The notes under the pieces: model-generated
The model's input: the letters and a program-made list of their open reading frames with translations, nothing else
Told to the model about the DNA's origin: nothing
The model's database searches: none
Shown here: positions 9,495 through 19,100 of the stretch, one piece after another
Layout of the letters: every line of letters begins with the position of its first letter
Position numbering within the stretch: position 1 is the first letter of the stretch
Made by a program: the position numbers and the translations under genes
Assembly: GCA_034112105.1 (NCBI GenBank)
Contig: JAWUVZ010000135.1
Coordinates: forward strand, 1 to 33,200
From: Glaciecola sp034112105
GTDB taxonomy: Bacteria > Pseudomonadota > Gammaproteobacteria > Enterobacterales > Alteromonadaceae
Direction of reading: 5' to 3'
DNA length: 33,200 nucleotides

Positions 9495-10462
9495 GCAATA
9501 CAATAGAAAAGGCCCTACTTCGCCAAAAAGAAGCTGCGCGTTTGAAACAAGAGGCTGAGACTTCAAATGTCGAAGCCGACAAAGTCGAAAATAAAAACGT
9601 CGACTCGGGAGCAGCTGACACAATTGAGAGAACTTTTGAAGTGGAGCAGCCTGAAAATTCGGTTGAAAATTCAGTTAAAAATGCTCACAACAACGAAAAC
9701 GTGTTTAACGTTGACGTTGCCGACTTAGAAAGCCGCGGTTTTGTCTCACTGCATAGTACGCGTAGCCAAATTAATGAAGAATACAGAGAAATAAAGCGTA
9801 AGCTTTTATCGAATGCATTTGGTGCATTATCAAAAACAATCACCAATGCCAACATTATTATGGTAACCAGTGCTCGCCCAAGTGAAGGAAAAACATTCAC
9901 TGCTATTAATCTGGCATTAAGTATTGCTGCAGAAAAAGACAAACGTGTACTATTGGTTGACGCGGATGTTTTGAAACCCAATGTCCTAAGAACATTAGGC
10001 TTAAAAGAACGTTCCGGCCTAATGGAATACTTATTGGGTGATGTAAAAGAAATTGGTGAAGTGATGTTCCGTTCTAATATCAACAAATTAACCATTATAC
10101 CAGCAGGTCGCTCACATCATTTATCAACCGAGTTGTTGGCAAGTGAAGCAATGAGTGAACTCATCACTCAGTTTTCTGCACGATACCAAGACCGAATCAT
10201 CATTATTGATACGCCTCCAATCGTTGGTATCAATGAATCAGCCGTATTAGCAAACTTTGCTGGACAAGCGGTCGTAGTTGTAGAAGAAGGCAGTTCGAGA
10301 TTATCAGATGTGCAAAAAGCAGTAGCGCGTTTAAATCCAAATATGGCGATTGGCTTTGTAGTGAATAAATCACTCGATACATCACAACAATCAGGCTATT
10401 ACGGCTATCACCACTATGGAACTGATCGTGAAGGCGAAGAAGAGCCATCTAGAATAGCCTAA
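9491..10462 (+). CDS. BY-kinase-like tyrosine kinase of the EPS system (TIGR03018-like)
   Basis: A 323-residue cytoplasmic P-loop ATPase of the CpsD/CapB bacterial tyrosine-kinase family. A polar N-terminal region (1-80) precedes Walker A (SARPSEGKTF, about 127-136), Walker A' (VLLVDADVLKPN, about 153-164) and Walker B (IIIIDTPP, about 237-244). The C-terminus has a tyrosine cluster, SGYYGYHHYG (about 302-311), the probable autophosphorylation site, as in other BY kinases. It likely cycles phosphorylation with the Wzz-like protein to control polymerisation and export. The ATG overlaps the previous stop (ATGA) and it is followed after 24 bases by the barrel gene. Confidence 0.9.
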   Translation: MSNTIEKALLRQKEAARLKQEAETSNVEADKVENKNVDSGAADTIERTFEVEQPENSVENSVKNAHNNENVFNVDVADLESRGFVSLHSTRSQINEEYREIKRKLLSNAFGALSKTITNANIIMVTSARPSEGKTFTAINLALSIAAEKDKRVLLVDADVLKPNVLRTLGLKERSGLMEYLLGDVKEIGEVMFRSNINKLTIIPAGRSHHLSTELLASEAMSELITQFSARYQDRIIIIDTPPIVGINESAVLANFAGQAVVVVEEGSSRLSDVQKAVARLNPNMAIGFVVNKSLDTSQQSGYYGYHHYGTDREGEEEPSRIA

Positions 10463-10486
10463 GCAACAAAAGGAAGAGTTAAGTCA

Positions 10487-12151
10487 ATGCACTATAAAGG
10501 GAAGTTTAAAGCGATATCTTTACTTGCTGTCGCGCCTTTGATTATGCAACTGGTAAGCGTATCGGCTGCTGCCAACGAACTCAAATGGGCAGTGGGTGTT
10601 GACAACGAGATTGTTTATCAAGATGTTTATTCCGATGAACAACAGCAAACCATTAATTCGACAAACTTTATTGTGCGACCTCAGTTGTCACTTAATTTCA
10701 CGTCAAAACGTACTAACGCATTTTGGCGAGCAACCCACAATCACGTTCGTCGAAGCCTACAAGATGCTGATGTAACAAACAACTACACAAATTACGCTTA
10801 TGGCGGCAGCTTCGCCGCTATAGAGAATCTATTAACATTTACTGCCAGCGGTGCTTTAAATTATCAAAGCGCGGCGGCGAATGGTTTTTTAGTTGATGAT
10901 TTTTTGCTAAATGCAGAAAATTTATCAAAAACCCGTTCTAACCGTTTCGGTGCTAATTTCACACTTCCAAGGGGGGATTATTTTGGTCATTCAACTCAAA
11001 TTAATTACTCTATTACTGAAAGCGAAAGGCGTGAAAATTCGTTCAATCAATTAGACAGCAATGTATTCACCATTAACACAAGCACATATACTGGTAATGA
11101 TTTTGAACGGTTTGCTGCGAAAGTTAATAGTGAGTTTAGTGTCTCCGACCGCAGCGTTCAGGGTGACTATACTAACCGCCGCGTTAACGCCGACATGTCA
11201 TACCGGGTCATTAGCAATATTGGTGTTACAGCAACCGCAAGCCACGAGGCAAATCAAGTTCAATCGCAAGATGACGTATTTTCTAATTTACGCGAATTTA
11301 ATAGCGTAGGTGCCGGTTTAATGTGGCGGCAAACTCAAAATAAATTCATTTCAGTCACGTGGAATAAAGCGGATAACGACGCTATTGACGAAAATGAGAA
11401 CAATAAAGGCTATATTGGTGCTGATATAAAGTGGCAATTTACCCCCCGAACCCAAGTTAGTGCCGATTATTCTCGACGCTTTTTTGGAGAAAGTGGTAAT
11501 TTTAGCTTTCAGCACCGAATTAAGAAATTTAGAACACAAATTACTTATTCAGAAGAAGTCCCCAGTTTTTCACGCTTAATTGCAGAACCTGAAAACTTAG
11601 GTGTATTTATTTGTGCCGATGGCGTTACCGATTTATCGGCGTGTTTTCAACCTAGTTCGCTCAATTATGAACCACAAGCGAACGAAGAATTTGTGCAGTT
11701 CAGTTTACAAAATCCAGTAATTAATGACGAACTCATTTTACGCAAGGGCCTTTCTTGGCAATTAGGCACTGAGCTGCGCAGAACGAAGGTGTCATTGAAC
11801 GGTCGCTATTTTACTAATGACTATTTAGAATCCGACCGATTATCTCGAACCTATTCAGCAGGCACCTCAGTTGCGTTTGCACTTGGGCCGAAAACAAATA
11901 TTAGTTGGACTACCGACGCCGCTATTACGGATGATATATTTGGAGGTGATAGAGGCACCGCAGAAGTGTTAAGCACTAAGTTAAGTATTGACCGTAAAAT
12001 CGGCCGTTACTTTAATCTGTCGCTAGCGTTTTCTTACTTGCAACGCGATACTGAAGGTAGGGTCTTGAGCGGTGGCGGGCTCGCTGGGATCAACGGTGAC
12101 CTTAAAGACCGCCGAGTTTCGGTAAACCTAAAGTACAAGTTGTCTAAGTAA
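10487..12151 (+). CDS. PEP-CTERM-system outer-membrane beta-barrel protein (TIGR03016-like)
   Basis: A 554-residue exported protein. A signal peptide covers about residues 1-29 (LVSVSAAA before NELKW). The rest is rich in alternating polar/hydrophobic strands with aromatic ends, such as LTFTASGALNYQSAA and RRVSVNLKYKLSK at the C-terminus, as expected for a large outer-membrane barrel. The family is a common neighbour of XrtA and probably provides the outer-membrane passage for the polysaccharide; that role is inference. An AAGGAAGAG site precedes the ATG. It is last in the export operon and faces the XrtA-associated ATPase gene end to end. Confidence 0.85.
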   Translation: MHYKGKFKAISLLAVAPLIMQLVSVSAAANELKWAVGVDNEIVYQDVYSDEQQQTINSTNFIVRPQLSLNFTSKRTNAFWRATHNHVRRSLQDADVTNNYTNYAYGGSFAAIENLLTFTASGALNYQSAAANGFLVDDFLLNAENLSKTRSNRFGANFTLPRGDYFGHSTQINYSITESERRENSFNQLDSNVFTINTSTYTGNDFERFAAKVNSEFSVSDRSVQGDYTNRRVNADMSYRVISNIGVTATASHEANQVQSQDDVFSNLREFNSVGAGLMWRQTQNKFISVTWNKADNDAIDENENNKGYIGADIKWQFTPRTQVSADYSRRFFGESGNFSFQHRIKKFRTQITYSEEVPSFSRLIAEPENLGVFICADGVTDLSACFQPSSLNYEPQANEEFVQFSLQNPVINDELILRKGLSWQLGTELRRTKVSLNGRYFTNDYLESDRLSRTYSAGTSVAFALGPKTNISWTTDAAITDDIFGGDRGTAEVLSTKLSIDRKIGRYFNLSLAFSYLQRDTEGRVLSGGGLAGINGDLKDRRVSVNLKYKLSK

Positions 12152-12240
12152 AAAACCACCTACTAATGTCGTAGATAGAGCTGCTTTTTCAGTAGGTATT
12201 ATTCATAATGGTCTATCTTGAGACTGATATTACTCACCGG

Positions 12241-13293
12241 TTATACTTCATCATCGCTCTTGAGCCTCATATAAGTCTGGTACTTTTTCTTCAATAACTT
12301 ATCAATATACTGGGTGAGTTTAATCTTGTGCTTTAAAGCATCATCCAGCGCATCTACAAGCTCATGCAGCATGTCTTTATAATACTTAGCTTCATGAATT
12401 TCAGTCCCTTTTACGGTAAACCTGAGCGACTCTGGATCAGTATTAAAAACCTCGTCTCGCGCTGGAATTGCATTGTCAGGTACGAACATTTCTGACTTTA
12501 TTTCGTCAATAACGATGTTAACCTGCCCTTCCTCAAAGAAGTCTATTTCTTCCAAAAATCCATATAACAAAATACGATCCATTAACGTATTTATGCGCCT
12601 AGGTACACCGCGCGAAAAGTCATGAATAATGGTAAAAGCATCATCACTAAACAGCCCTTCACCGGTATAACCGGCATGCTGTAAACGAAACTCAATGTAC
12701 TCTCTCGCTTCTCTCGCATTAAGCGGTGCTAAGTGGCATGAAGCGACAATACGCTGGCGAAACTGCTCCATATTTGGTGCACGTAAAATAGGCTGAAGCT
12801 CGTCTTGGCCTAACAAAAAACTTTGTAACAAAGGCTTGCCTGCCTTCTGAAAATTAGACAGCATTCGCAATTCTTCGATAGTTTCCAACGGTAAGTTTTG
12901 TGCTTCATCAACAAGCAACAATGCACGTTTGCCTTGGTCTGCCAGTTGGTTTAAAAAACGTTCCAAATCACCAAGAATTTCAGCCTTACTTTTCCCTGTG
13001 ACGTTCAATTCAAATTTAGATGCCACCATTTTAACAATTTCATCGGGTGACAGCTTTGGTGTCACTATTTGTGCTGCAAAAATATCTTCTTTAAGGCTAT
13101 CGAGTAAACTATTCGCAATAGTCGTTTTACCTGTGCCAATGTCGCCCGTAATGACAATAAAACCCTCTGCTTGCGACAGCCCGTATTGCAAGTATGACAT
13201 AGCTCGTTTGTGCAATTTGCTTGCATAAAAGAACGCCGGATCAGGAGTTAGCTGAAAAGGCTTTGATTTTAGTCCATAATAACTTTCGTACAT
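12241..13293 (-). CDS. XrtA-associated AAA ATPase (TIGR03015-like, ExeA/GspA type)
   Basis: A 350-residue cytoplasmic AAA ATPase. The N-terminus MYESYYGLKSKPFQLTPDP is the ExeA/GspA-like opening. Walker A is GDIGTGKT (50-57), Walker B ALLLVDEAQ (124-132), and the sensor/arginine region RGVPRRINTLMDR lies near 229. The last 80 residues form a charged helical tail with no known domain by eye. Such ATPases are regular partners of XrtA polysaccharide loci; the exact role is unknown. It lies 41 bases downstream of hldE on the same strand, so the two may be co-transcribed, and it is convergent with the barrel gene. Confidence 0.88.
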   Translation of the reverse strand: MYESYYGLKSKPFQLTPDPAFFYASKLHKRAMSYLQYGLSQAEGFIVITGDIGTGKTTIANSLLDSLKEDIFAAQIVTPKLSPDEIVKMVASKFELNVTGKSKAEILGDLERFLNQLADQGKRALLLVDEAQNLPLETIEELRMLSNFQKAGKPLLQSFLLGQDELQPILRAPNMEQFRQRIVASCHLAPLNAREAREYIEFRLQHAGYTGEGLFSDDAFTIIHDFSRGVPRRINTLMDRILLYGFLEEIDFFEEGQVNIVIDEIKSEMFVPDNAIPARDEVFNTDPESLRFTVKGTEIHEAKYYKDMLHELVDALDDALKHKIKLTQYIDKLLKKKYQTYMRLKSDDEV

Positions 13294-13334
13294 TTTTTAT
13301 TGTCTGTCCTTTTTTAAATCGCCCATAATATACA

Positions 13335-14756
13335 CTATTTCGCGTCTGCATTCACAATCTGTGAAATAATTCCTGTGGTTGACACTCCCTCTTCAAACAA
13401 AAGCACGCGCACCTCACCCCCGTTTGCTATAACTTCGTTACCGCCTGCAATTTCATGTATTTGATAGTCGCCACCTTTAACTAAAACATCAGGCAACACG
13501 TCTGCAATGAGTGATTGTGGAGTATCGTCACTAAACGGCACGACCCAATCAACTGCGCTCAAACCTGCTAACACCGCCATTCTGCGCTGTAAGTTATTAA
13601 TGGGCCGACCTTCACCCTTCAGTTTACGTACTGAATCGTCTGTGTTGACAGCAACAATTAAGCGGTCACCCAACGTCGCCGCTTCAGTTAAATAAGCCAC
13701 ATGACCAGAATGCAAAATATCGAAGCAGCCATTTGTCATGACCACACGCTCGCCTTTGCGCTGCGCCTGTTGCACGGCAAGGCGAAGTTGCTGTGCATTC
13801 ATTACGCCACCACCTTGATGCGCTTGCGCATTTACCGCAATAGCAAGCTCGGTAGTTGAGACTGTTGATGTGCCTAGTTTACCCACCACCACGCTAGCCG
13901 CATGGTTTGCGAACTGACAAGCTTCTTCCAGCGGCAAGCCAACTGCAATGCAACAAGCTAGCGTCGAAATTACGGTATCGCCTGCACCAGTAACGTCGAA
14001 AACCTCTTTGGCATGCGCCGGTAAATGATAAACTTGGTCTTGATATAAGGACATGCCTTTTTCTGAACGAGTAACTAATACCGCACCCAGGTCGCATTTT
14101 TGCTTCAAGGCCTGTGCATGCATAAATAATTCATCTTCACTTTCATAAACACCCATTTCATTTTCAAATTCAAACATATTAGGCGTGAGTAATGTTGCCC
14201 CTTTATACCGAGTAAAATTAATCCCTTTAGGGTCCACAATAACCGGCTTGTTGTATTTGCGAGCAAGTAAAATAAGTGATTGAGGATCAGATAGGCACCC
14301 TTTATTATAATCTGAAAGCACGACTAAATCGGTGTGCTGAACTTGCGCTTCAAACATGGCAAGTAATTCTGATTTGTCGTCTTTGGCAAAGCTCTTTTCA
14401 AAATCCAAACGCAATAATTGCTGATTACGGCTCATTATACGAAGTTTCGTTATGGTTTCTTGAGTTGCTACTTTTGAAAATTCACAAGTCACGTTCATAG
14501 CCGCTAGGCGATCGTTGAGTATTTGAGCAGCTTCGTCCTGACCAGTCATTCCAATTAATACAACTTGAGCACCCAATGTTGCCGCGTTAATAGCCACGTT
14601 CGCAGCGCCACCGGGACGGTCTTCCATATCCACTACCCGTACCACTGGTACGGGCGCTTCCGGAGAAATACGCGCAGTAGGGCCGGTCCAATAACGGTCC
14701 AACATTACGTCGCCAATGATAAGGATTTTCGCTTTGCTAAAATCAGGTATTTGCAT
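13335..14756 (-). CDS. hldE: Bifunctional heptose-7-phosphate kinase / heptose-1-phosphate adenylyltransferase
   Basis: A 473-residue cytoplasmic enzyme that phosphorylates D-glycero-beta-D-manno-heptose 7-phosphate and later adenylylates the 1-phosphate to make ADP-heptose for the LPS inner core. The N-terminal PfkB/ribokinase domain (about 1-320) shows DVMLDRYWTGPTARISPEAP, PGGAANVAINAATLGA and the catalytic VFDVTGAGDTV near 250. The C-terminal nucleotidyltransferase domain (about 335-473) opens VVMTNGCFDILHSGHVAYL with its HxGH motif and contains LVKGGDYQ. Length matches the fused enterobacterial protein (477 residues). It is transcribed divergently from the GIY-YIG gene, with a 53-base gap. 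Confidence 0.97.
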   Translation of the reverse strand: MQIPDFSKAKILIIGDVMLDRYWTGPTARISPEAPVPVVRVVDMEDRPGGAANVAINAATLGAQVVLIGMTGQDEAAQILNDRLAAMNVTCEFSKVATQETITKLRIMSRNQQLLRLDFEKSFAKDDKSELLAMFEAQVQHTDLVVLSDYNKGCLSDPQSLILLARKYNKPVIVDPKGINFTRYKGATLLTPNMFEFENEMGVYESEDELFMHAQALKQKCDLGAVLVTRSEKGMSLYQDQVYHLPAHAKEVFDVTGAGDTVISTLACCIAVGLPLEEACQFANHAASVVVGKLGTSTVSTTELAIAVNAQAHQGGGVMNAQQLRLAVQQAQRKGERVVMTNGCFDILHSGHVAYLTEAATLGDRLIVAVNTDDSVRKLKGEGRPINNLQRRMAVLAGLSAVDWVVPFSDDTPQSLIADVLPDVLVKGGDYQIHEIAGGNEVIANGGEVRVLLFEEGVSTTGIISQIVNADAK

Positions 14757-14809
14757 GATTAACTGTCTTGTAAATTGCTATTTGATTTAAATTGCCTGAG
14801 AGTATAACA

Positions 14810-15160
14810 ATGAATCAGAAAAATTCCGATAAACCTTGGTTTATCTACCTCATAAAAAACAAACTTAACCAACTGTATTGCGGTGTTACTATAGACGTAC
14901 AGCGGCGTTTTTTTGAGCACGCAAGTAATAGTCCTAAATGTGCCAAGGCATTGAAAGGGAAAGGACCGTTAGTAATGATGTTTAGCGCTCGGGTAGGTAA
15001 TCAATCCGAAGCATTAAAAATAGAGCATTGGTTGAAAAAGCAAACTAGACAACATAAAGACAAGCTTATAGCCGGTACTTCAGCATTACCGGTTGAGCAT
15101 GAATTACTTGATCCACGGATTATTCAGGCCAATATTAACCGGCAAATAAGCCCGCAATAA
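14810..15160 (+). CDS. GIY-YIG domain protein (YhbQ/UPF0213 type)
   Basis: A 116-residue small protein with a single GIY-YIG nuclease-like domain. The motif is FIYLIKNKLNQLYCGVTIDV with QRRFFEH after it; Tyr13, Gly25 and Arg32 or Arg33 fit the family core, and EALKIEHWLKK is the conserved helix. Single-domain YhbQ-like members have little characterised function. The ATG at 14810 is preferred over an upstream in-frame TTG at 14792 because TGAGAG lies 7 bases before it and the domain begins soon after. Its 3' end overlaps the convergent DUF350 gene by 26 bases. Confidence 0.85.
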   Translation: MNQKNSDKPWFIYLIKNKLNQLYCGVTIDVQRRFFEHASNSPKCAKALKGKGPLVMMFSARVGNQSEALKIEHWLKKQTRQHKDKLIAGTSALPVEHELLDPRIIQANINRQISPQ

Positions 15161-16040
15161 GCAACGCTAAACCAATGCTCAATACAAATTCGATACTGGC
15201 AATACCAATATTATGGTGTAAATCGACTTCTGTTTTCCAATTAACACCGCTCAAGATAATACGTTTTGACACGCTCGACAATATCATAAGAAACACAGAA
15301 AATCCGGCACTAACAACTAACCAACCAGTTACATTACTGACATATGAGTGCGGATCGTAAACTAAAATAGAGCCCGCTGAAGAAACCGCTATCGCTGTTC
15401 CTATTAAGTTACCTGAATGCTGAATTGCTAGCGCTAATTGTCCTTTACAAAGGTCACGTTGAAAGCTGTTATCTTGATTGTTACTGGCATAGCGACGTTC
15501 ATATAACCGAGTCGTTAATAGCAAAACGCTTAACACCACCACTGAACCTGATAAAATCGCAACAAAGGTATTAACGTTGGATCCCACAGCCCACTCCATA
15601 ATACTTTTAATGATAATTGCACTGGCTATTGAACTTGCAGCATCCACTAAGGCTACCGATACATTCTTCTCAGAAATCATTTTGTTTTTATCGAGTCGGT
15701 TTAACACGACTTTGTCGTGAGCATAGCGACCGGCTTTTACTAAAACGATACCAATACCCCCAAATATTAGCATGCCCAAAGCAGCAGCTTCATAACCTAA
15801 AGAAGTATGTCGCCCAACCACCGATGATAAAACGATAGTGAGTGATAACATTCTGCCAGCCATGCTGATACCGAATGCAAAGTTATCTTTCTCACCTAAT
15901 TCAATTCTAACGCTGGTTTTTGTGAAAAATCCCGATAGAGAGCGGATTGCAAACAACAACAGAATTGCGATTGAAATATCAATAGCCAAATAAATCAGAA
16001 TTTCTGATGATAAAGGCACCAGTTTTACCAGTTGGTCCAT
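15135..16040 (-). CDS. DUF350 membrane protein with internal repeats
   Basis: A 301-residue polytopic inner-membrane protein of unknown function with about eight membrane segments. Four related segments follow one pattern of charged residue, then A/N-rich helix: EKDNFAFGISMAGRMLSLTI (near 50), EKNVSVALVDAASSIASAII (124), KGQLALAIQHSGNLIGTAIA (199), and a weaker one from KTEVDLHHNIGIAS (269). This equals two DUF350 units in tandem, compared with one in E. coli YjfL (about 130 residues). It overlaps the end of the GIY-YIG gene and is divergent from glnE. DUF350 assignment is by pattern; no substrate can be proposed. Confidence 0.75.
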   Translation of the reverse strand: MDQLVKLVPLSSEILIYLAIDISIAILLLFAIRSLSGFFTKTSVRIELGEKDNFAFGISMAGRMLSLTIVLSSVVGRHTSLGYEAAALGMLIFGGIGIVLVKAGRYAHDKVVLNRLDKNKMISEKNVSVALVDAASSIASAIIIKSIMEWAVGSNVNTFVAILSGSVVVLSVLLLTTRLYERRYASNNQDNSFQRDLCKGQLALAIQHSGNLIGTAIAVSSAGSILVYDPHSYVSNVTGWLVVSAGFSVFLMILSSVSKRIILSGVNWKTEVDLHHNIGIASIEFVLSIGLALLIAGLFAG

Positions 16041-16103
16041 ATTGAGATAATCCTAACGACATAGTAAATTGAAAACTGTAACATAATACCGTTATTGAGG
16101 ATT

Positions 16104-16148
16104 ATGCACATGGGTTTAAATGCAAAAACTACCAAATATTCTAGTTGA
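16104..16148 (+). other. Short upstream reading frame overlapping the glnE start
   Basis: TTGAGG at 16095-16100 is well placed for the ATG at 16110 (or 16104), which opens a 12- to 14-codon frame ending TGA at 16146-16148, out of frame with glnE. The glnE ATG at 16120 lies inside it. Possible translational coupling, or chance. Confidence 0.25.
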
Positions 16149-19100
16149 GCGAGCCAAAGGTCACTTAGCTGACTTTACCGAAAAGCTCGAAAATGCGTTA
16201 ATGCGTGATAAACGATATGCAAACGAGCGCCCGCGTTATCTCAGACTATTAGATAAAAACAAAGCGGACGTGGCACTTGCTTTTGCTTTGAGCGATTTTA
16301 TTGCTCGAACGGCGCAACTCTACCCAATCCAGTTTATGCAGAAACTACCCGCTATTATCGATTGTCCCAATCATGATGGTCAGCAATATCAAGAATATTA
16401 CTTACAGTTGCAACAACATCTTCAGCAAGCACTAGCCACCTTAAACAACGAAGCGACTCTTCACAAAGCACTGCGTCAATTTCGACATTTAACAATGCTC
16501 TCAATTGCTTGGCGTGATTTGGTCTACAAAGCCGATATTAAACAATCATTGTTGGCCATTTCTCATTTAGCGGACGCATTGATTAATTCAGCTAACGCTT
16601 GGCTTTACCAAAAGGCCTGTGAAAGGTACGGTAACCCAACCCCTGTTTGTCAGCAGCTTGATGACGGTACCTCGGCCCTGCATCCGCAAGAGTTATTGAT
16701 CATTGGGATGGGGAAATTAGGTGGCCATGAGCTTAACTTTTCATCCGATATCGATTTGATTTTTGTTTATCCTGAGTCGGGCGAAACGGATCATCCGCGC
16801 AAGCCCATTGATCATCAAACTTTTTTTACGCGCTTAGCACAGAAGCTGATTGCTGCGCTGCATCAAACGACAATGGACGGGCAAGTATATCGAGTTGATA
16901 TGCGACTGCGTCCGCTCGGTGATAGCGGCCCACTAGTGGTTTCCATGCCTGCATTTGAGTCCTATTACTTAGAGCAAGGCCGCGAATGGGAAAGATTCGC
17001 CATGCAAAAAGCACGAATCATTAATCCTGACTCTGAGGTTGTCGGTGAACTGCAAAGTATCATTACTCCCTTTGTGTATCGCAAATACCTCGATTTTACC
17101 ACTCTTGAGTCGTTGCGAAATATGAAGAAACTAATCGCCAATGAAGTAGCAAGACGCAATTTAACGAATAACATTAAATTAGGTAGAGGCGGTATTAGAG
17201 AAGTCGAGTTTTTTGTACAATCGCTACAAATGATCCATGCAGGCAAAGTTACTGAATGCCAAACCAAATCTATTCTGACTTCATTCAAAGCGCTAGTTGA
17301 ACATGAGTTGTTATCTGAACAAGACGCTGCAGAACTGCAAGAAAGCTACCTGTTTTTACGCCAAATTGAGCACTACTTGCAGGCTTTTGATGACAAGCAA
17401 ACACAGAAATTACCTGACAATGAATTAGACAAAGCGAGGTTATCTTTTTTATTGGAGACTTTGCCATTGCTTGATATGCAAGCAACTCACCAATCTGAAA
17501 CCATCATCGACGTCGACTTTGAACCAATTCAACGACATATGCAGCGGATCAATCGGCACTTTATGTCGTTAATTGAAGAAGACCATGAAGACAAAGACGA
17601 GAACGAAGCATTAAATCAAGCTTACAGTGATTTATGGTTACTAGATTTAGATAAAGCAGAAATGCAAAGCTTGTTTCAGCCCCTTTCATGGGACACTACC
17701 GAATCAGAAAAACTCAGTTCCCTACTTGCTGAATTTAAGCTCAAGTGTACTAAACACGATATTGGTCAGCGAGGGCATAGAACGCTAAATAAACTCATTC
17801 CGCAGTTGCTAAACGAAGTGCTTACTTACGAATACGGAGCTGAGAAGGACAGCGTGACTGATGTCCTCACTGCTGACGACAGCGCGCTGCACGCAAGTCA
17901 TCTCTTTGAGCGAATTTTTAATATTTTATTAACCATTGTTGGGCGCACAACTTATCTGGATTTACTACTCGAAAACCCAGCAGTTAGAAGGCGCTTAATA
18001 ACGCTTTCGGCGAATAGTCATTGGGTAGCCAAACAAATAAAAGCATTTCCATTGCTGTTGGATGAGCTGCTCCATCCTGCCTACCTGCAGCCGGATCAAG
18101 CTGATATTGTGACATGGCGTGGCGAATATGAAAGCGAACTATGCTTGCAGCTTCTTAGGGTTGAACCCGATGATGTTGAAGCTCAAATGGATGCTCTGCG
18201 CTACTTTAAACTCACTCAACAATTGCGCATTGCAGCTGCCGACATCAGCGGCACACTACCTGTAAATAATGTCAGTGACAAACTCACTGTACTTGCTGAA
18301 GTATTGCTTGCAAAAGTTATTGATATTGCCTGGATACAAATCGCGATCCGTTACGGTACTCCCGATGGCTACTCAATACAAAACAAAGGATTGGGTGTGC
18401 TAGCCTATGGCAAAATGGGTGGCGTTGAATTGGGCTATGGCTCCGATCTAGATATCGTATTTATTCACGATGTTAACTTATCAACTGTGACCAATGGCCC
18501 TAAAACAATATCGTGTAGCGAATTTTTTGTAAAATTAGTGCAACGGGTCACGCATATTTTCACGATAAAAACGTACCTAAACGACCTCTACGAAATTGAT
18601 TTAAGATTGCGTCCGTCGGGTAATTCAGGTTTATTGATCAGCCATATTGATACCTTTTCTCATTATCAAGAAAATGACGCTTGGACTTGGGAACATCAAG
18701 CTCTGGTTAGAGCGAGATATGTTTATGGCCATGTTGCGTTGCGCAATAAATTTACAGACATTCGCAAAAGAGTGCTTAAGAAAAAGCGAGAAAAAGCTCA
18801 ATTACGAAAAGCAGTCGCGGATATGCGCGAAAAAATGCGACGCCACTTAGACAAGTCGAACAATAGCAGCGCCGACTTAAAACAAACATCAGGCGGTATA
18901 ACTGATTTAGAGTTTTTAACTCAATATTGGGTTTTACTGCACAGCAATCAATTTGGTGAACTCACAAAGTGGAGCGACAATTTGCGCATTCTTGATTCAC
19001 TTGCACAAGTCCATGTTATTAGCGATTCGCAAAATAAAGCATTACAAGAAGCCTATTTATTTATCAGAAATCAGCTACACAAATTAAGTTTAGGCGCATT

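Noticed and set aside
12158..12197. ACCTACT/AGTAGGT inverted repeat between the barrel and ATPase genes as a terminator
   Set aside because: Only 7 bp with a 26-base loop and no T-tract after it.
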